In this document: piece after piece, positions 1 through 4,516 of the stretch
Numbering within the stretch: position 1 is the first letter of the stretch
Layout: every line of letters begins with the position of its first letter
Assembly: GCA_023229065.1 (NCBI GenBank)
Contig: JALNZZ010000083.1
Coordinates: 1 to 8,956 of the forward strand
Direction of reading: 5' to 3'
Source: Porticoccaceae bacterium
GTDB taxonomy: Bacteria; Pseudomonadota; Gammaproteobacteria; Pseudomonadales; Porticoccaceae
Length of the DNA stretch: 8,956 bases
Program-made: the position numbers and the translations under genes
The notes under the pieces: model-generated
What the model was told of the DNA's origin: nothing
Database searches by the model: none
The model's input: only the letters and a program-made list of their open reading frames with translations

Positions 1-188
1 ACGATCTGATCGACCTCAGCAGCCTGCGCCTCACGCGCCCACCATGCAGGTTTTGCTGCACATGCGTTAAGCACATTGACGATCATCATCAGGATTTCAG
101 GATCGCCGTCATGGGCCACCTGAACGAGCATCGCACCAGCACGGCGGATTTCATCTGCGAGTTGCTGTAGTTCATCAGGTGTCGGCAT
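1..188 (-). CDS. Hypothetical protein, partial (cut by left edge)
   Basis: This minus-strand frame stays open from an ATG at 188 to the left edge (62 codons visible). The product begins MPTPDELQQLADEIRRAG and is a mostly helical, alanine-rich small protein with a WW pair near the visible end; I do not recognise it. The start at 188 is preferred because GAGG sits 9 bases upstream; an in-frame ATG at 197 directly abuts that GAGG, so it lacks proper spacing. It overlaps the end of the preceding 59-residue gene by 14 bases in another frame, which suggests translational coupling in a kfrA-led operon. The C-terminus is not visible. Confidence 0.6.
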   Translation of the reverse strand, partial: MPTPDELQQLADEIRRAGAMLVQVAHDGDPEILMMIVNVLNACAAKPAWWAREAQAAEVDQI

Positions 189-354
189 TGTCGTCATCCT
201 CAAGCACGGCTTGAACCGTGGCAATCCTTGCCGCTCGACGACGAGCCAGCTCTTCACGCGCCCACTCGCCATCACGTTGCATTTCATCGCGCAAAGCATC
301 CAGCTCTGCCGGGGTCAGCAGCCTCACATCACCCGGCGCACATCCTTGACTCAT
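175..354 (-). CDS. Hypothetical 59-residue protein, coupled to kfrA
   Basis: A complete minus-strand frame starts with ATG at 354 and ends with TGA at 175. Its ATG overlaps the TGA of kfrA (ATGA), and its own end overlaps the next gene by 14 bases, so kfrA, this gene and the next form a compact translationally coupled chain. The product starts MSQGCAPGDVRLLTPAELDA and continues as a charged helix rich in Arg and Glu, with an acidic C-terminal tail (LEDDDNADT). No membrane segment or signal peptide is seen. I do not recognise a family. RK2 also has small genes after kfrA (kfrB, kfrC), but no relation to them can be shown here. Confidence 0.6.
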   Translation of the reverse strand: MSQGCAPGDVRLLTPAELDALRDEMQRDGEWAREELARRRAARIATVQAVLEDDDNADT

Positions 355-1403
355 TTGCCACCCGAACCGCGATCAGACCTCTGCTGGACAGCAGCAAGTA
401 GAGTGGCATTCTGAGCCTGTACAGCCTCCAACTGACCCGCCAGCTTTGCAGCAGATTCACGGGCTTCTGCCGCATCATGCCGGGCAACCTCCTGAGCCTC
501 TTTTGCCTGCCCCAGCAGCTCGGTAATCCGCGCTGCATCCTGCTCCGCTCTCGTCCGATAATCGGCGTGCGCCTGTGCATCAGCAGCGGCCTTGGCCTTT
601 TGCTCGGCCAACTCACCCCGCAGCGTCTCGCTCTTTTCCGCAGCCTCTCGGCGAGCCGCATCAAGCTCGGCCCGTACCGTCTTCGTTTCAAAGTGCGCCT
701 GCTCCAGCTCGCGAGCGTGGGTTTCCGCCGCAACCTTGGCCGCTTGCTCAGATGCCGCCAACCGCTCACGCAACTGAGTCAGCTCATCCCGCAGCGCCTC
801 AATCTTCACGCCTGCGTCGCGACGGGCAGCCTCCAGCTCCGACCGCACTACTTCATGCGCATCAGCAGCGGCCCGTGCAGATTGCTCCGCAGCAGCCAGC
901 CGCTCACGCAACTGGGCCAGCTCGACAGCCTGCGCCTGCCCATGAGACTGAGCCTCACTGAGCCGCCTTTCCAGCGATTCAACTTCCGCCTGCGACTCAT
1001 CCAACCGCGTCTCCAGCTCGTCAACCGTCTGTGCGGCATCGACCAGTTCCCGCTCCGCCTGCTCGCGCTGCTCCCCAGCAGTGCGCAACACTTCGGCAAC
1101 CCGGCGCTCAGCAGCCTTCACCGCCTTGTCGTTCAGCTCGACGGCCAACGTCGCAAGTCTCTCGGTCAGCGACTTGGTGACAGCAGCGACTTCCTCGGCC
1201 ACTTCGACTGGCAGCTCAGCCACAGGCTCAGCCTCCGTCGTGTTCTTCGCAGCCAAATGCTCATCCCACACTTGCTTGAGGCGATTGGGGTTGCCGCCAC
1301 CGACCTTCTGACGCAGGGCAAAACCGGTCACATTGCGACCAGCGGCCACGAGGGCTTCGCCAGCGGCGACGATCTCATCCGGGGAAAACTCAGCGGGGCG
1401 CAT
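351..1403 (-). CDS. kfrA: KfrA-type DNA-binding coiled-coil protein
   Basis: The 350-residue product has the KfrA layout: an N-terminal DNA-binding domain (about residues 1-50, with FSPDEIVAAGEALVAAGRN and the GGGNPNRLKQVW segment typical of KfrA_N) followed by a long Ala/Glu/Arg-rich coiled coil (about 80-335). Within the coil, LAQLRERLAA (from residue 162) recurs as LTQLRERLAA (from 208), a 46-residue internal duplication. KfrA of RK2 is an autoregulated, nucleoid-associated-like protein that aids plasmid stability (family knowledge). The start at ATG 1403 is chosen because GGAGG lies 7 bases upstream; an earlier in-frame ATG at 1433 lies inside the -10 hexamer and cannot be on the mRNA. 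Three tandem 12-bp repeats over the promoter suggest autorepression. Two small genes follow with overlapping ends. Confidence 0.88.
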   Translation of the reverse strand: MRPAEFSPDEIVAAGEALVAAGRNVTGFALRQKVGGGNPNRLKQVWDEHLAAKNTTEAEPVAELPVEVAEEVAAVTKSLTERLATLAVELNDKAVKAAERRVAEVLRTAGEQREQAERELVDAAQTVDELETRLDESQAEVESLERRLSEAQSHGQAQAVELAQLRERLAAAEQSARAAADAHEVVRSELEAARRDAGVKIEALRDELTQLRERLAASEQAAKVAAETHARELEQAHFETKTVRAELDAARREAAEKSETLRGELAEQKAKAAADAQAHADYRTRAEQDAARITELLGQAKEAQEVARHDAAEARESAAKLAGQLEAVQAQNATLLAAVQQRSDRGSGGK

Positions 1404-1431
1404 AACCAATCCTCCATCACATGATGACCTC

Positions 1432-1460
1432 ATTATAACACAACAAACAAAGAAACAAAC
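1432..1460 (-). promoter_or_regulatory. kfrA promoter
   Basis: On the minus strand a perfect -10 hexamer TATAAT lies at 1432-1437, about 30 bases upstream of the kfrA start codon. At 17-bp spacing the -35 position (1455-1460) reads GTTTGT, a poor match, and lies inside the repeat array, as expected for a regulated promoter. Transcription would start near 1425. Confidence 0.65.
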
Positions 1461-1478
1461 AAATTAACTAACAAATTA
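1443..1478. repeat. Three tandem 12-bp repeats, probable KfrA operator
   Basis: Three head-to-tail 12-base units are visible on the plus strand: ACAAACAAAGAA (1443-1454), ACAAACAAATTA (1455-1466) and ACTAACAAATTA (1467-1478). They cover the -35 position of the kfrA promoter. Binding by KfrA itself is an inference from RK2 KfrA autoregulation. Confidence 0.65.
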
Positions 1479-1534
1479 AGTGAAATAGCTAGCCTTCTCG
1501 GATGTCGAGCACAAGCTGCCGCCTCGCCTGCGGC

Positions 1535-1558
1535 GCGTTGGCGACCAGCCGCCGACGC
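1535..1558. repeat. GC-rich inverted repeat between kfrA and its upstream neighbour
   Basis: GCGTTGGCG (1535-1543) and CGCCGACGC (1550-1558) form a 9-bp stem with one mismatch and a 6-base loop. No T-run follows on either strand, so I do not call it an intrinsic terminator. Its role is unknown. Confidence 0.35.
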
Positions 1559-1571
1559 CGGAAAGACTGCG

Positions 1572-1769
1572 CTATTCCGTCGCCGTCGCCCGGCTCCGCA
1601 GAGGGCATTGGTGAAGATGCGGACAGACCGCTTCGCGCTGGCAGACCTCGGCCAGCAGGACAGGCTCGACGAGATCGTCACCGATGCCGCACGCGGCCTC
1701 GAAGACACGTTCGACGTGAACGAACGCTCGAACACGAGCACAGGGAAATCGACGGATGGTGACTTGCAT
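1572..1769 (-). CDS. Possible 65-residue hypothetical protein
   Basis: This minus-strand frame starts with ATG at 1769, preceded by GGAGG at an 8-base spacing, which is the best ribosome binding site in this stretch, and it follows the direction of its neighbours. The product starts MQVTIRRFPCARVRAFVHV and has a Cys/His-rich patch near the end (CQREAVCPHLHQC). Against it, an overlapping plus-strand frame (from about 1608) has higher GC at third positions and a more protein-like composition, so the coding strand is not settled. I do not recognise either product. The stretch could also be a decayed gene. Confidence 0.35.
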   Translation of the reverse strand: MQVTIRRFPCARVRAFVHVERVFEAACGIGDDLVEPVLLAEVCQREAVCPHLHQCPLRSRATATE

Positions 1770-1836
1770 GACTTGGGCCTCCGATGGGCAAGTGAAAACA
1801 CATCACCATCTTGGCGTCACGACACCACCGGCAGGG

Positions 1837-1852
1837 AAGCAGCAAGCTGCTT
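1837..1852. repeat. Perfect 7-bp palindromic hairpin
   Basis: AAGCAGC and GCTGCTT pair across a 2-base AA centre, just left of the left structured module. A short T-run follows on the plus strand (TTTTC), so a weak plus-strand terminator is possible; no plus-strand gene needs one. Confidence 0.35.
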
Positions 1853-1855
1853 TTC

Positions 1856-1957
1856 AAGTAGCTCCGGTCATTTTTTAAATGACGAGTAGCCGAAAGGAGG
1901 GCGGTGGGTAACTCGCCAGAGTTATCCACGGGCCGACGCGCAGCGCCCAAAGGGCGC
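1856..1957 (-). repeat. Structured three-hairpin module, left copy
   Basis: Read on the minus strand, this copy has hairpin GCGCCC-ttt-GGGCGC (1957-1943), hairpin GTGGATAACTC-tggc-GAGTTACCCAC (1929-1904, 10 of 11 pairs), the motif GCTACTC (1890-1884), hairpin TCATTT-aaa-AAATGA (1882-1868) and a second motif GCTACTT (1862-1856). The same elements in the same order occur on the plus strand at 2549-2642, so the two are inverted copies about 600 bp apart. The stems differ by paired changes between the copies. The TTATCCAC and TTACCCAC arms resemble DnaA boxes. The function is unknown; origin, primosome-loading or RNA roles are all possible. Confidence 0.7.
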
Positions 1958-1968
1958 GAAAGAACCGG

Positions 1969-2018
1969 GTCAAGGGGTTGGTGCGGCCCGCAGCGCAGCG
2001 AGGACACGGCCCCTTGAC
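1969..2018. repeat. Perfect 9-bp inverted repeat with long interior
   Basis: GTCAAGGGG (1969-1977) is the exact reverse complement of CCCCTTGAC (2010-2018), enclosing 32 GC-rich bases. It lies between the left module and the paired CCGGCAAG hairpins in the gene-free region. Confidence 0.5.
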
Positions 2019-2092
2019 GCGGATGCTGTTGAATAGCCTCTACGTGTGGGTAGGTTCAAGGGCGTAGCCCACCGAGCCTGCCCACGCGGCCA

Positions 2093-2154
2093 GTCCGGCA
2101 AGATCGGACGCGGGAAGCCCGAAACCGGCAAGGTTTCGCGGTCGCCGAAGGCTT
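2093..2154. repeat. Two adjacent hairpins sharing CCGGCAAG
   Basis: Hairpin one is GTCCG-gcaagat-CGGAC (2093-2109); hairpin two is CGAAACC-ggcaa-GGTTTCG (2120-2138), extended by an outer AAGCC (2115-2119) and GGCTT (2150-2154) pair. Both present CCGGCAAG at the 3' side of the left arm and the loop. This layout could be a protein-binding hairpin pair of an origin or oriT; no recognised nic sequence is next to it. Confidence 0.5.
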
Positions 2155-2166
2155 GAAATCCACCAC

Positions 2167-2481
2167 TCAAACGCTGGAAACACGCGAGGACGACAACCGC
2201 TTAACCGCCGCAACGAAGTCGAGCCGCAAGAGGTGCATAGCCAAATCAATCGCACCGCCACCACCTTTGTCTGCACGGGTATCGAAAAACTTGGCACCAG
2301 TCACCAGCAGCTCGAAAACCTGGCCACCAACCGCAACATGCAACCGGATCGTCGCCGCATCCTTCACTGGCTGAAAATCCGGATCGCGCTTCCAATGCAG
2401 CCCGAGGGCATCAAGAGCTTTTGTCACAACCATCGACCGAAGCGACTCCAGCAGCTCAGGGCTAAATGATCTCTTTGCCAT
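2167..2481 (-). CDS. Small protein resembling the N-terminal domain of DUF3991/toprim primase-like proteins
   Basis: The 104-residue product contains FFDTRADKGGGGAIDLAMHL and then FVAAVKRLS (residues 65-97). This Gly-rich turn followed by an AIDLAMHL helix is what I know from the N-terminal region of DUF3991/toprim and CHC2-like primase proteins of mobile elements. Those proteins are normally several hundred residues long with a Toprim domain after this part; here the frame stops at once, so it is either a stand-alone small protein or a truncated relic. It has no cysteine, so it lacks a zinc site. ATG 2481 has GGAGG 10 bases upstream; GTG at 2484 would give a 7-base spacing. It lies between the two inverted structured modules, downstream of rep on the same strand. 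Confidence 0.6.
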   Translation of the reverse strand: MAKRSFSPELLESLRSMVVTKALDALGLHWKRDPDFQPVKDAATIRLHVAVGGQVFELLVTGAKFFDTRADKGGGGAIDLAMHLLRLDFVAAVKRLSSSRVSSV

Positions 2482-2517
2482 CACCAACAAACCTCCATCC
2501 ATCACCCCGAGGGGGAA

Positions 2518-2534
2518 GCCGCCCGATGGGCGGC
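2518..2534. repeat. Perfect 7-bp GC hairpin upstream of the small primase-like gene
   Basis: GCCGCCC and GGGCGGC pair around a 3-base GAT loop. It lies between the right structured module and the start of the gene at 2481. No clean T-run follows on the minus strand (TTCCCCCTC), so at most it is a weak terminator or a leader structure. Confidence 0.45.
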
Positions 2535-2548
2535 AGGGCTACTACTTC

Positions 2549-2642
2549 GCGCCTTCGGCGCTGCGCGGGATGATGGATAAGTCCTGCGGACTTACCCACA
2601 ACCCTTGCGGCTACTCGCATTTAAAAAATGCTAGGGCTACTC
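2549..2642 (+). repeat. Structured three-hairpin module, right copy (downstream of rep)
   Basis: On the plus strand this holds hairpin GCGCC-ttc-GGCGC (2549-2561), hairpin TGGATAAGTCC-tgc-GGACTTACCCA (2574-2598, 10 of 11 pairs), the motif GCTACTC (2610-2616), hairpin GCATTT-aaa-AAATGC (2617-2631) and a second GCTACTC (2636-2642). It is the inverted, diverged counterpart of 1856-1957; for example the outer pair of the AT hairpin is G-C here and T-A there. It ends 25 bases beyond the rep stop codon, where ColE2-type Replicase plasmids place their origin, so an origin role is a reasonable inference. Confidence 0.7.
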
Positions 2643-2666
2643 AAAAGCGAAAGCCCCCGGACTGCA

Positions 2667-3863
2667 CTACGAAGAATCGACAGGCTCCAACCCCAACCCC
2701 TTGGCGATCAAATCAACCACGGAGGCACGTGGGGCAGATACCTGATGTACACCATGCTTAACATCCGATCTGGGTGCTGCGACCACCTCCAGTACGGCGA
2801 CAACTGCTGGCTTGAGCACTTCGGTCAGGACATGCTTGTAGGCCGCGACTGTCTGTCGAGAGAGGCCCGCCAGACGCGCAATAGCGGCTTGAGTGAGGGT
2901 TTCGCCCTTCTGCTGGAGCTGGCGGCAGGCAGCCCGAACCTTGGACTCTGTGGCCTTCTGCCTGACCTCGTGCGTGCGTGCGGCTGCAAGTCGCTGCCGC
3001 TCAACCAGCGGCAAGTCCTTGTCGAGCTGCATCACGCCTCGATGGCAGCGGCTATCGCCTCTGTAGCGATCCCACGTCCAACGGGCGACTGATTTCACCG
3101 TGGCCCGCAGCGAGGACCACGACAGGTCTTCGGAGAAACCGAAATGCTGGAAGTTGTTCAGGTTGTGCGCGTAGGCTTCCAGCAACCGCGTAAAGGTTGA
3201 GAGTGACCCCCTCTCACGCTCGCGGTTGACGATGGAATAGGCGTAGTAGCGCAGGTACTCGAACAGGATGCAGTGCCGCGAATGGCTTACCTCATCGAGC
3301 CGTGGCTTTTTACCCCACGGGGGCGACTTGACCAGCTCCACATAGTCGGCCAGCTCGCCCAGCTCATAGATGTGGCTGTGCAGTTCGTGAGTGAGCCACC
3401 ACGGATGGCCGGGGGTTTTGGCGACCGGCCCGCTGTGGAACTTCATGTCCGCGTCCAGACGGATGGCGAACGCCTCATAGACGGCTTTCATGTACTGGAT
3501 GGGTTTGCTGCGGGCCGCTTCGGTCGTGCAGACCGGGGGGATGGCGTAGTACAGGTGGCTATGGCCACTCTTGCGGTTGCGCACGATCAAGTTGGGGGCT
3601 GGCAAGCCCGCATCCTCCCAGATGAGCGCGTTTGAGTGATCGAGGTCGAAGATCAGCCAGCTCACCATGCCCGGTCGATTGACCTGCATGTATGGATAGC
3701 GAATCGCGTACTCACGAGGACGGATGCGCGTAGCGGTCTTATCGTCGGAGCACCGGGGCAGGTAAGGAGCTTCAAGCAGCACGCGATTCAGGGCGGTGCC
3801 GCCCTGAAAAAACCGCTGTGTCGGTGCTTCGTCGCGTGCTGCGACGGTGGATTGTCGAGCCAT
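2667..3863 (-). CDS. rep: Plasmid replication initiator, Replicase/primase family
   Basis: The 398-residue product matches the layout of the Replicase family (PF03090) with a PriCT-like segment. About residues 20-175 form the primase-like domain, with WLIFDLDHSNA (69-79; acidic FDLDH), NRKSGHSHLYYAI (96-108) and AKTPGHPWW (148-156, the equivalent of the KNPxHxxW motif of the family). Residues about 195-270 would be the PriCT-like helical part, and 323-345 (LTQAAIARLAGLSRQTVAAY) are a clear helix-turn-helix for origin binding. ColE2 Rep, the studied relative, makes a very short primer at an origin just downstream of its gene. ATG 3863 has GGAGG only 3 bases upstream, a tight spacing compatible with weak, controlled translation. 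The 5' leader carries a putative antisense RNA locus. The choice of family is firm; the incompatibility group is not known. Confidence 0.85.
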   Translation of the reverse strand: MARQSTVAARDEAPTQRFFQGGTALNRVLLEAPYLPRCSDDKTATRIRPREYAIRYPYMQVNRPGMVSWLIFDLDHSNALIWEDAGLPAPNLIVRNRKSGHSHLYYAIPPVCTTEAARSKPIQYMKAVYEAFAIRLDADMKFHSGPVAKTPGHPWWLTHELHSHIYELGELADYVELVKSPPWGKKPRLDEVSHSRHCILFEYLRYYAYSIVNRERERGSLSTFTRLLEAYAHNLNNFQHFGFSEDLSWSSLRATVKSVARWTWDRYRGDSRCHRGVMQLDKDLPLVERQRLAAARTHEVRQKATESKVRAACRQLQQKGETLTQAAIARLAGLSRQTVAAYKHVLTEVLKPAVVAVLEVVAAPRSDVKHGVHQVSAPRASVVDLIAKGLGLEPVDSS

Positions 3864-3875
3864 ACCCCTCCGCTA

Positions 3876-3893
3876 CCCGCGCAAAAACGCGGG
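3876..3893. repeat. Hairpin next to the rep ribosome binding site
   Basis: CCCGCG (3876-3881) and CGCGGG (3888-3893) form a 6-bp GC stem around a 6-base A-rich loop (T-rich in the rep mRNA). Its edge is 4 bases from the rep Shine-Dalgarno sequence (3867-3871), so it may affect access of ribosomes to rep. Confidence 0.5.
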
Positions 3894-3900
3894 CAAAAAC

Positions 3901-3930
3901 TTGCCTACCGGGGGGGTTGGGACGTAGAAT
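3901..3930 (+). promoter_or_regulatory. Candidate promoter of antisense RNA to the rep leader
   Basis: TTGCCT (3901-3906) and TAGAAT (3925-3930) are separated by 18 bases on the plus strand. Transcription would begin near 3937 and run against the rep leader to the terminator at 4032-4063. No plus-strand gene lies there. Confidence 0.5.
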
Positions 3931-4019
3931 GAGGGCCTGTGATGGTTCCCTTCGGGTGAGACACCGACCGCCAAGTCGATTGCCCCTCCGGCTTTTCCTT
4001 CTACGTCTCAACGCCCCCC
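3910..4019 (-). promoter_or_regulatory. Long-range helix in the rep mRNA leader
   Basis: The segment 3999-4019 and the segment 3910-3929 are nearly perfect reverse complements: 19 of 20 pairs with one bulged base, including ACGTAGAA/TTCTACGT and a G6/C6 run. In the rep mRNA they would close a large domain that contains the small hairpin CGAC-UUGGCG-GUCG (3978-3965). Such a fold is expected for leader-controlled plasmid rep genes. Its effect on rep translation is inferred. Confidence 0.55.
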
Positions 4020-4063
4020 GAAACTTTGCACAAAGCCCCGCGCCAACGGGGCTTTTGCTTTTT
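3937..4063 (+). ncRNA. Candidate antisense RNA controlling rep (copy number)
   Basis: A plus-strand transcript of about 125 nt is predicted from the promoter at 3901-3930 to the terminator at 4032-4063, wholly complementary to the rep mRNA leader. Its terminal hairpin has the loop CGCCAA and an internal hairpin CGAC-CGCCAA-GTCG (3965-3978) has the same loop, so the rep mRNA carries UUGGCG loops. The UUGGCG/CGCCAA loop pair is the kissing contact known from IncI/IncB and IncFII copy-control RNAs (UUGG fits the YUNR loop motif). Replicase plasmids such as ColE2 also use an antisense RNA on the rep leader. The start point is the least sure part. Confidence 0.6.
4032..4063 (+). terminator. Intrinsic terminator of the antisense RNA
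   Basis: AAAGCCCCG (4032-4040) and CGGGGCTTT (4047-4055) form a perfect 9-bp stem with loop CGCCAA (4041-4046), followed by a T-rich tract reaching 4063. It points in the plus direction, where no protein gene precedes it for more than 4 kb, so it most likely ends the antisense RNA. Confidence 0.8.
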
Positions 4064-4082
4064 CGGTGCCTGTCCTCTGGTC

Positions 4083-4100
4083 GCTACTCGATAGCTACTC
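4083..4100. repeat. Direct pair of GCTACTC motifs upstream of the rep leader
   Basis: GCTACTC occurs at 4083-4089 and 4094-4100, 11 bp apart (about one helical turn), directly after the stop codon of the ParC-like gene and upstream of the rep leader. The same heptamer lies in both structured modules at 1884-1890, 2610-2616 and 2636-2642. A shared binding protein such as Rep is inferred. Confidence 0.55.
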
Positions 4101-4436
4101 CTAAACGCCCAGCTTGCCTTGGGGACTACGCCCAAATCCGCGCCGCGCTGATGCTTGCTTGCCGCGAGAGACAAAGCCCCTCGCGTCGAGCTTGAAATCA
4201 TTGATACCGCAGTCCTGAAATGCCGACACCAAGCCGTCGATACTCGTGAAATAACGAGGCTCATTGCCTCGTGCTGTCCCGAGAAACAGCTCATCACTAC
4301 CGACAAGCACAATCCCGACCAAACCTTGGCCGTCATCGTCGAATCGAATCGCCGCGCCTGTCGTAACGACGCCTGTGTCGACCAATTCGCGCAATGTCAT
4401 AGGGCTGACCGCCGACTTGAGTCCTCTCATGGCCAT
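4101..4436 (-). CDS. ParC-like partition-associated small protein
   Basis: The product carries MTLRELVDTGVV, then a beta-rich middle (AAIRFDDDGQGLVGIVLVG, LFLGTARG) and FTSIDGLVSAFQDCGINDFKLDARGF. This matches my memory of the small ParC family partition-associated proteins of plasmids (LRELVDTG near the start, a repeat of short strands, then a Leu-rich helix and an FxxD segment). Their function is poorly known; they sit next to parAB. The frame stays open back to a TTG at 4466, but that TTG is the likely -35 hexamer. ATG 4436 or 4430 is possible, and ATG 4400 (directly before TLRELVDTG) fits the family start best. The C-terminus is basic. The gene ends just before the GCTACTC pair and rep. 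Confidence 0.6.
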   Translation of the reverse strand: MAMRGLKSAVSPMTLRELVDTGVVTTGAAIRFDDDGQGLVGIVLVGSDELFLGTARGNEPRYFTSIDGLVSAFQDCGINDFKLDARGFVSRGKQASARRGFGRSPQGKLGV

Positions 4437-4437
4437 G

Positions 4438-4466
4438 TTTATACCGTCCCCGCGCCAATTATGCAA
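4438..4466 (-). promoter_or_regulatory. Candidate promoter of the ParC-like gene (and possibly rep)
   Basis: On the minus strand TTGCAT (4466-4461) and TATAAA (4443-4438) are separated by 17 bases. Transcription would start near 4431. No better promoter is visible directly upstream of rep, so rep may be read partly from here. Confidence 0.45.
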
Positions 4467-4516
4467 GTTATTCCATCAATATGGAGCAGAGTCCACATTT
4501 CTGGTGAAAAAGGAAT

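Larger units (their letters stand above)
1770..2166. other. Non-coding, hairpin-rich region (candidate origin or transfer site)
   Basis: I see no convincing gene in these about 400 bases. They hold inverted repeats at close spacing: 1837-1852, the three hairpins of the left structured module (1868-1882, 1904-1929, 1943-1957), a perfect 9-bp pair GTCAAGGGG/CCCCTTGAC (1969-1977 and 2010-2018), GTGGGTAGG/CCTGCCCAC (8 of 9 pairs, about 2045-2085) and two hairpins sharing CCGGCAAG (2093-2109, 2120-2138). TTATCCACG at 1922-1930 is one base from a DnaA box. Such density is typical of replication origins and oriT regions, but no nic motif is recognisable. Confidence 0.5.

Noticed and set aside
534..544. 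CATCCTGC resembling the nic site of MOBP-type oriT
   Set aside because: It lies within the kfrA coding sequence, without an adjacent inverted repeat, and is expected by chance.
477..1424. Long plus-strand open frame opposite kfrA (315 codons)
   Set aside because: It is the antisense shadow of a GC-rich coiled-coil gene: Leu/Arg/Ser-rich composition, no family features, and kfrA has a clear domain, promoter and ribosome binding site.
1404..1433. Ten-codon N-terminal extension of kfrA from ATG 1433
   Set aside because: That ATG overlaps the -10 hexamer of the kfrA promoter, and ATG 1403 has a proper Shine-Dalgarno and starts at the usual place for the DNA-binding domain.
1441..1480. Short-repeat CRISPR-like array
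   Set aside because: The repeats are 12 bp with no spacers and cover a promoter, so an operator array is the better reading.
1970..2170. Minus-strand frame as the missing continuation of the primase-like gene after a frameshift
   Set aside because: The translation shows no Toprim or DUF3991 features, and the DNA is filled with inverted repeats that point to a structural role.
3772..4011. Leader frame from TTG 4011 overlapping the rep start, as a RepY-like coupled leader peptide
   Set aside because: It has no good start or ribosome binding site, the product is Arg-rich and shadow-like, and it does not end near the rep start as RepY-type coupling needs.
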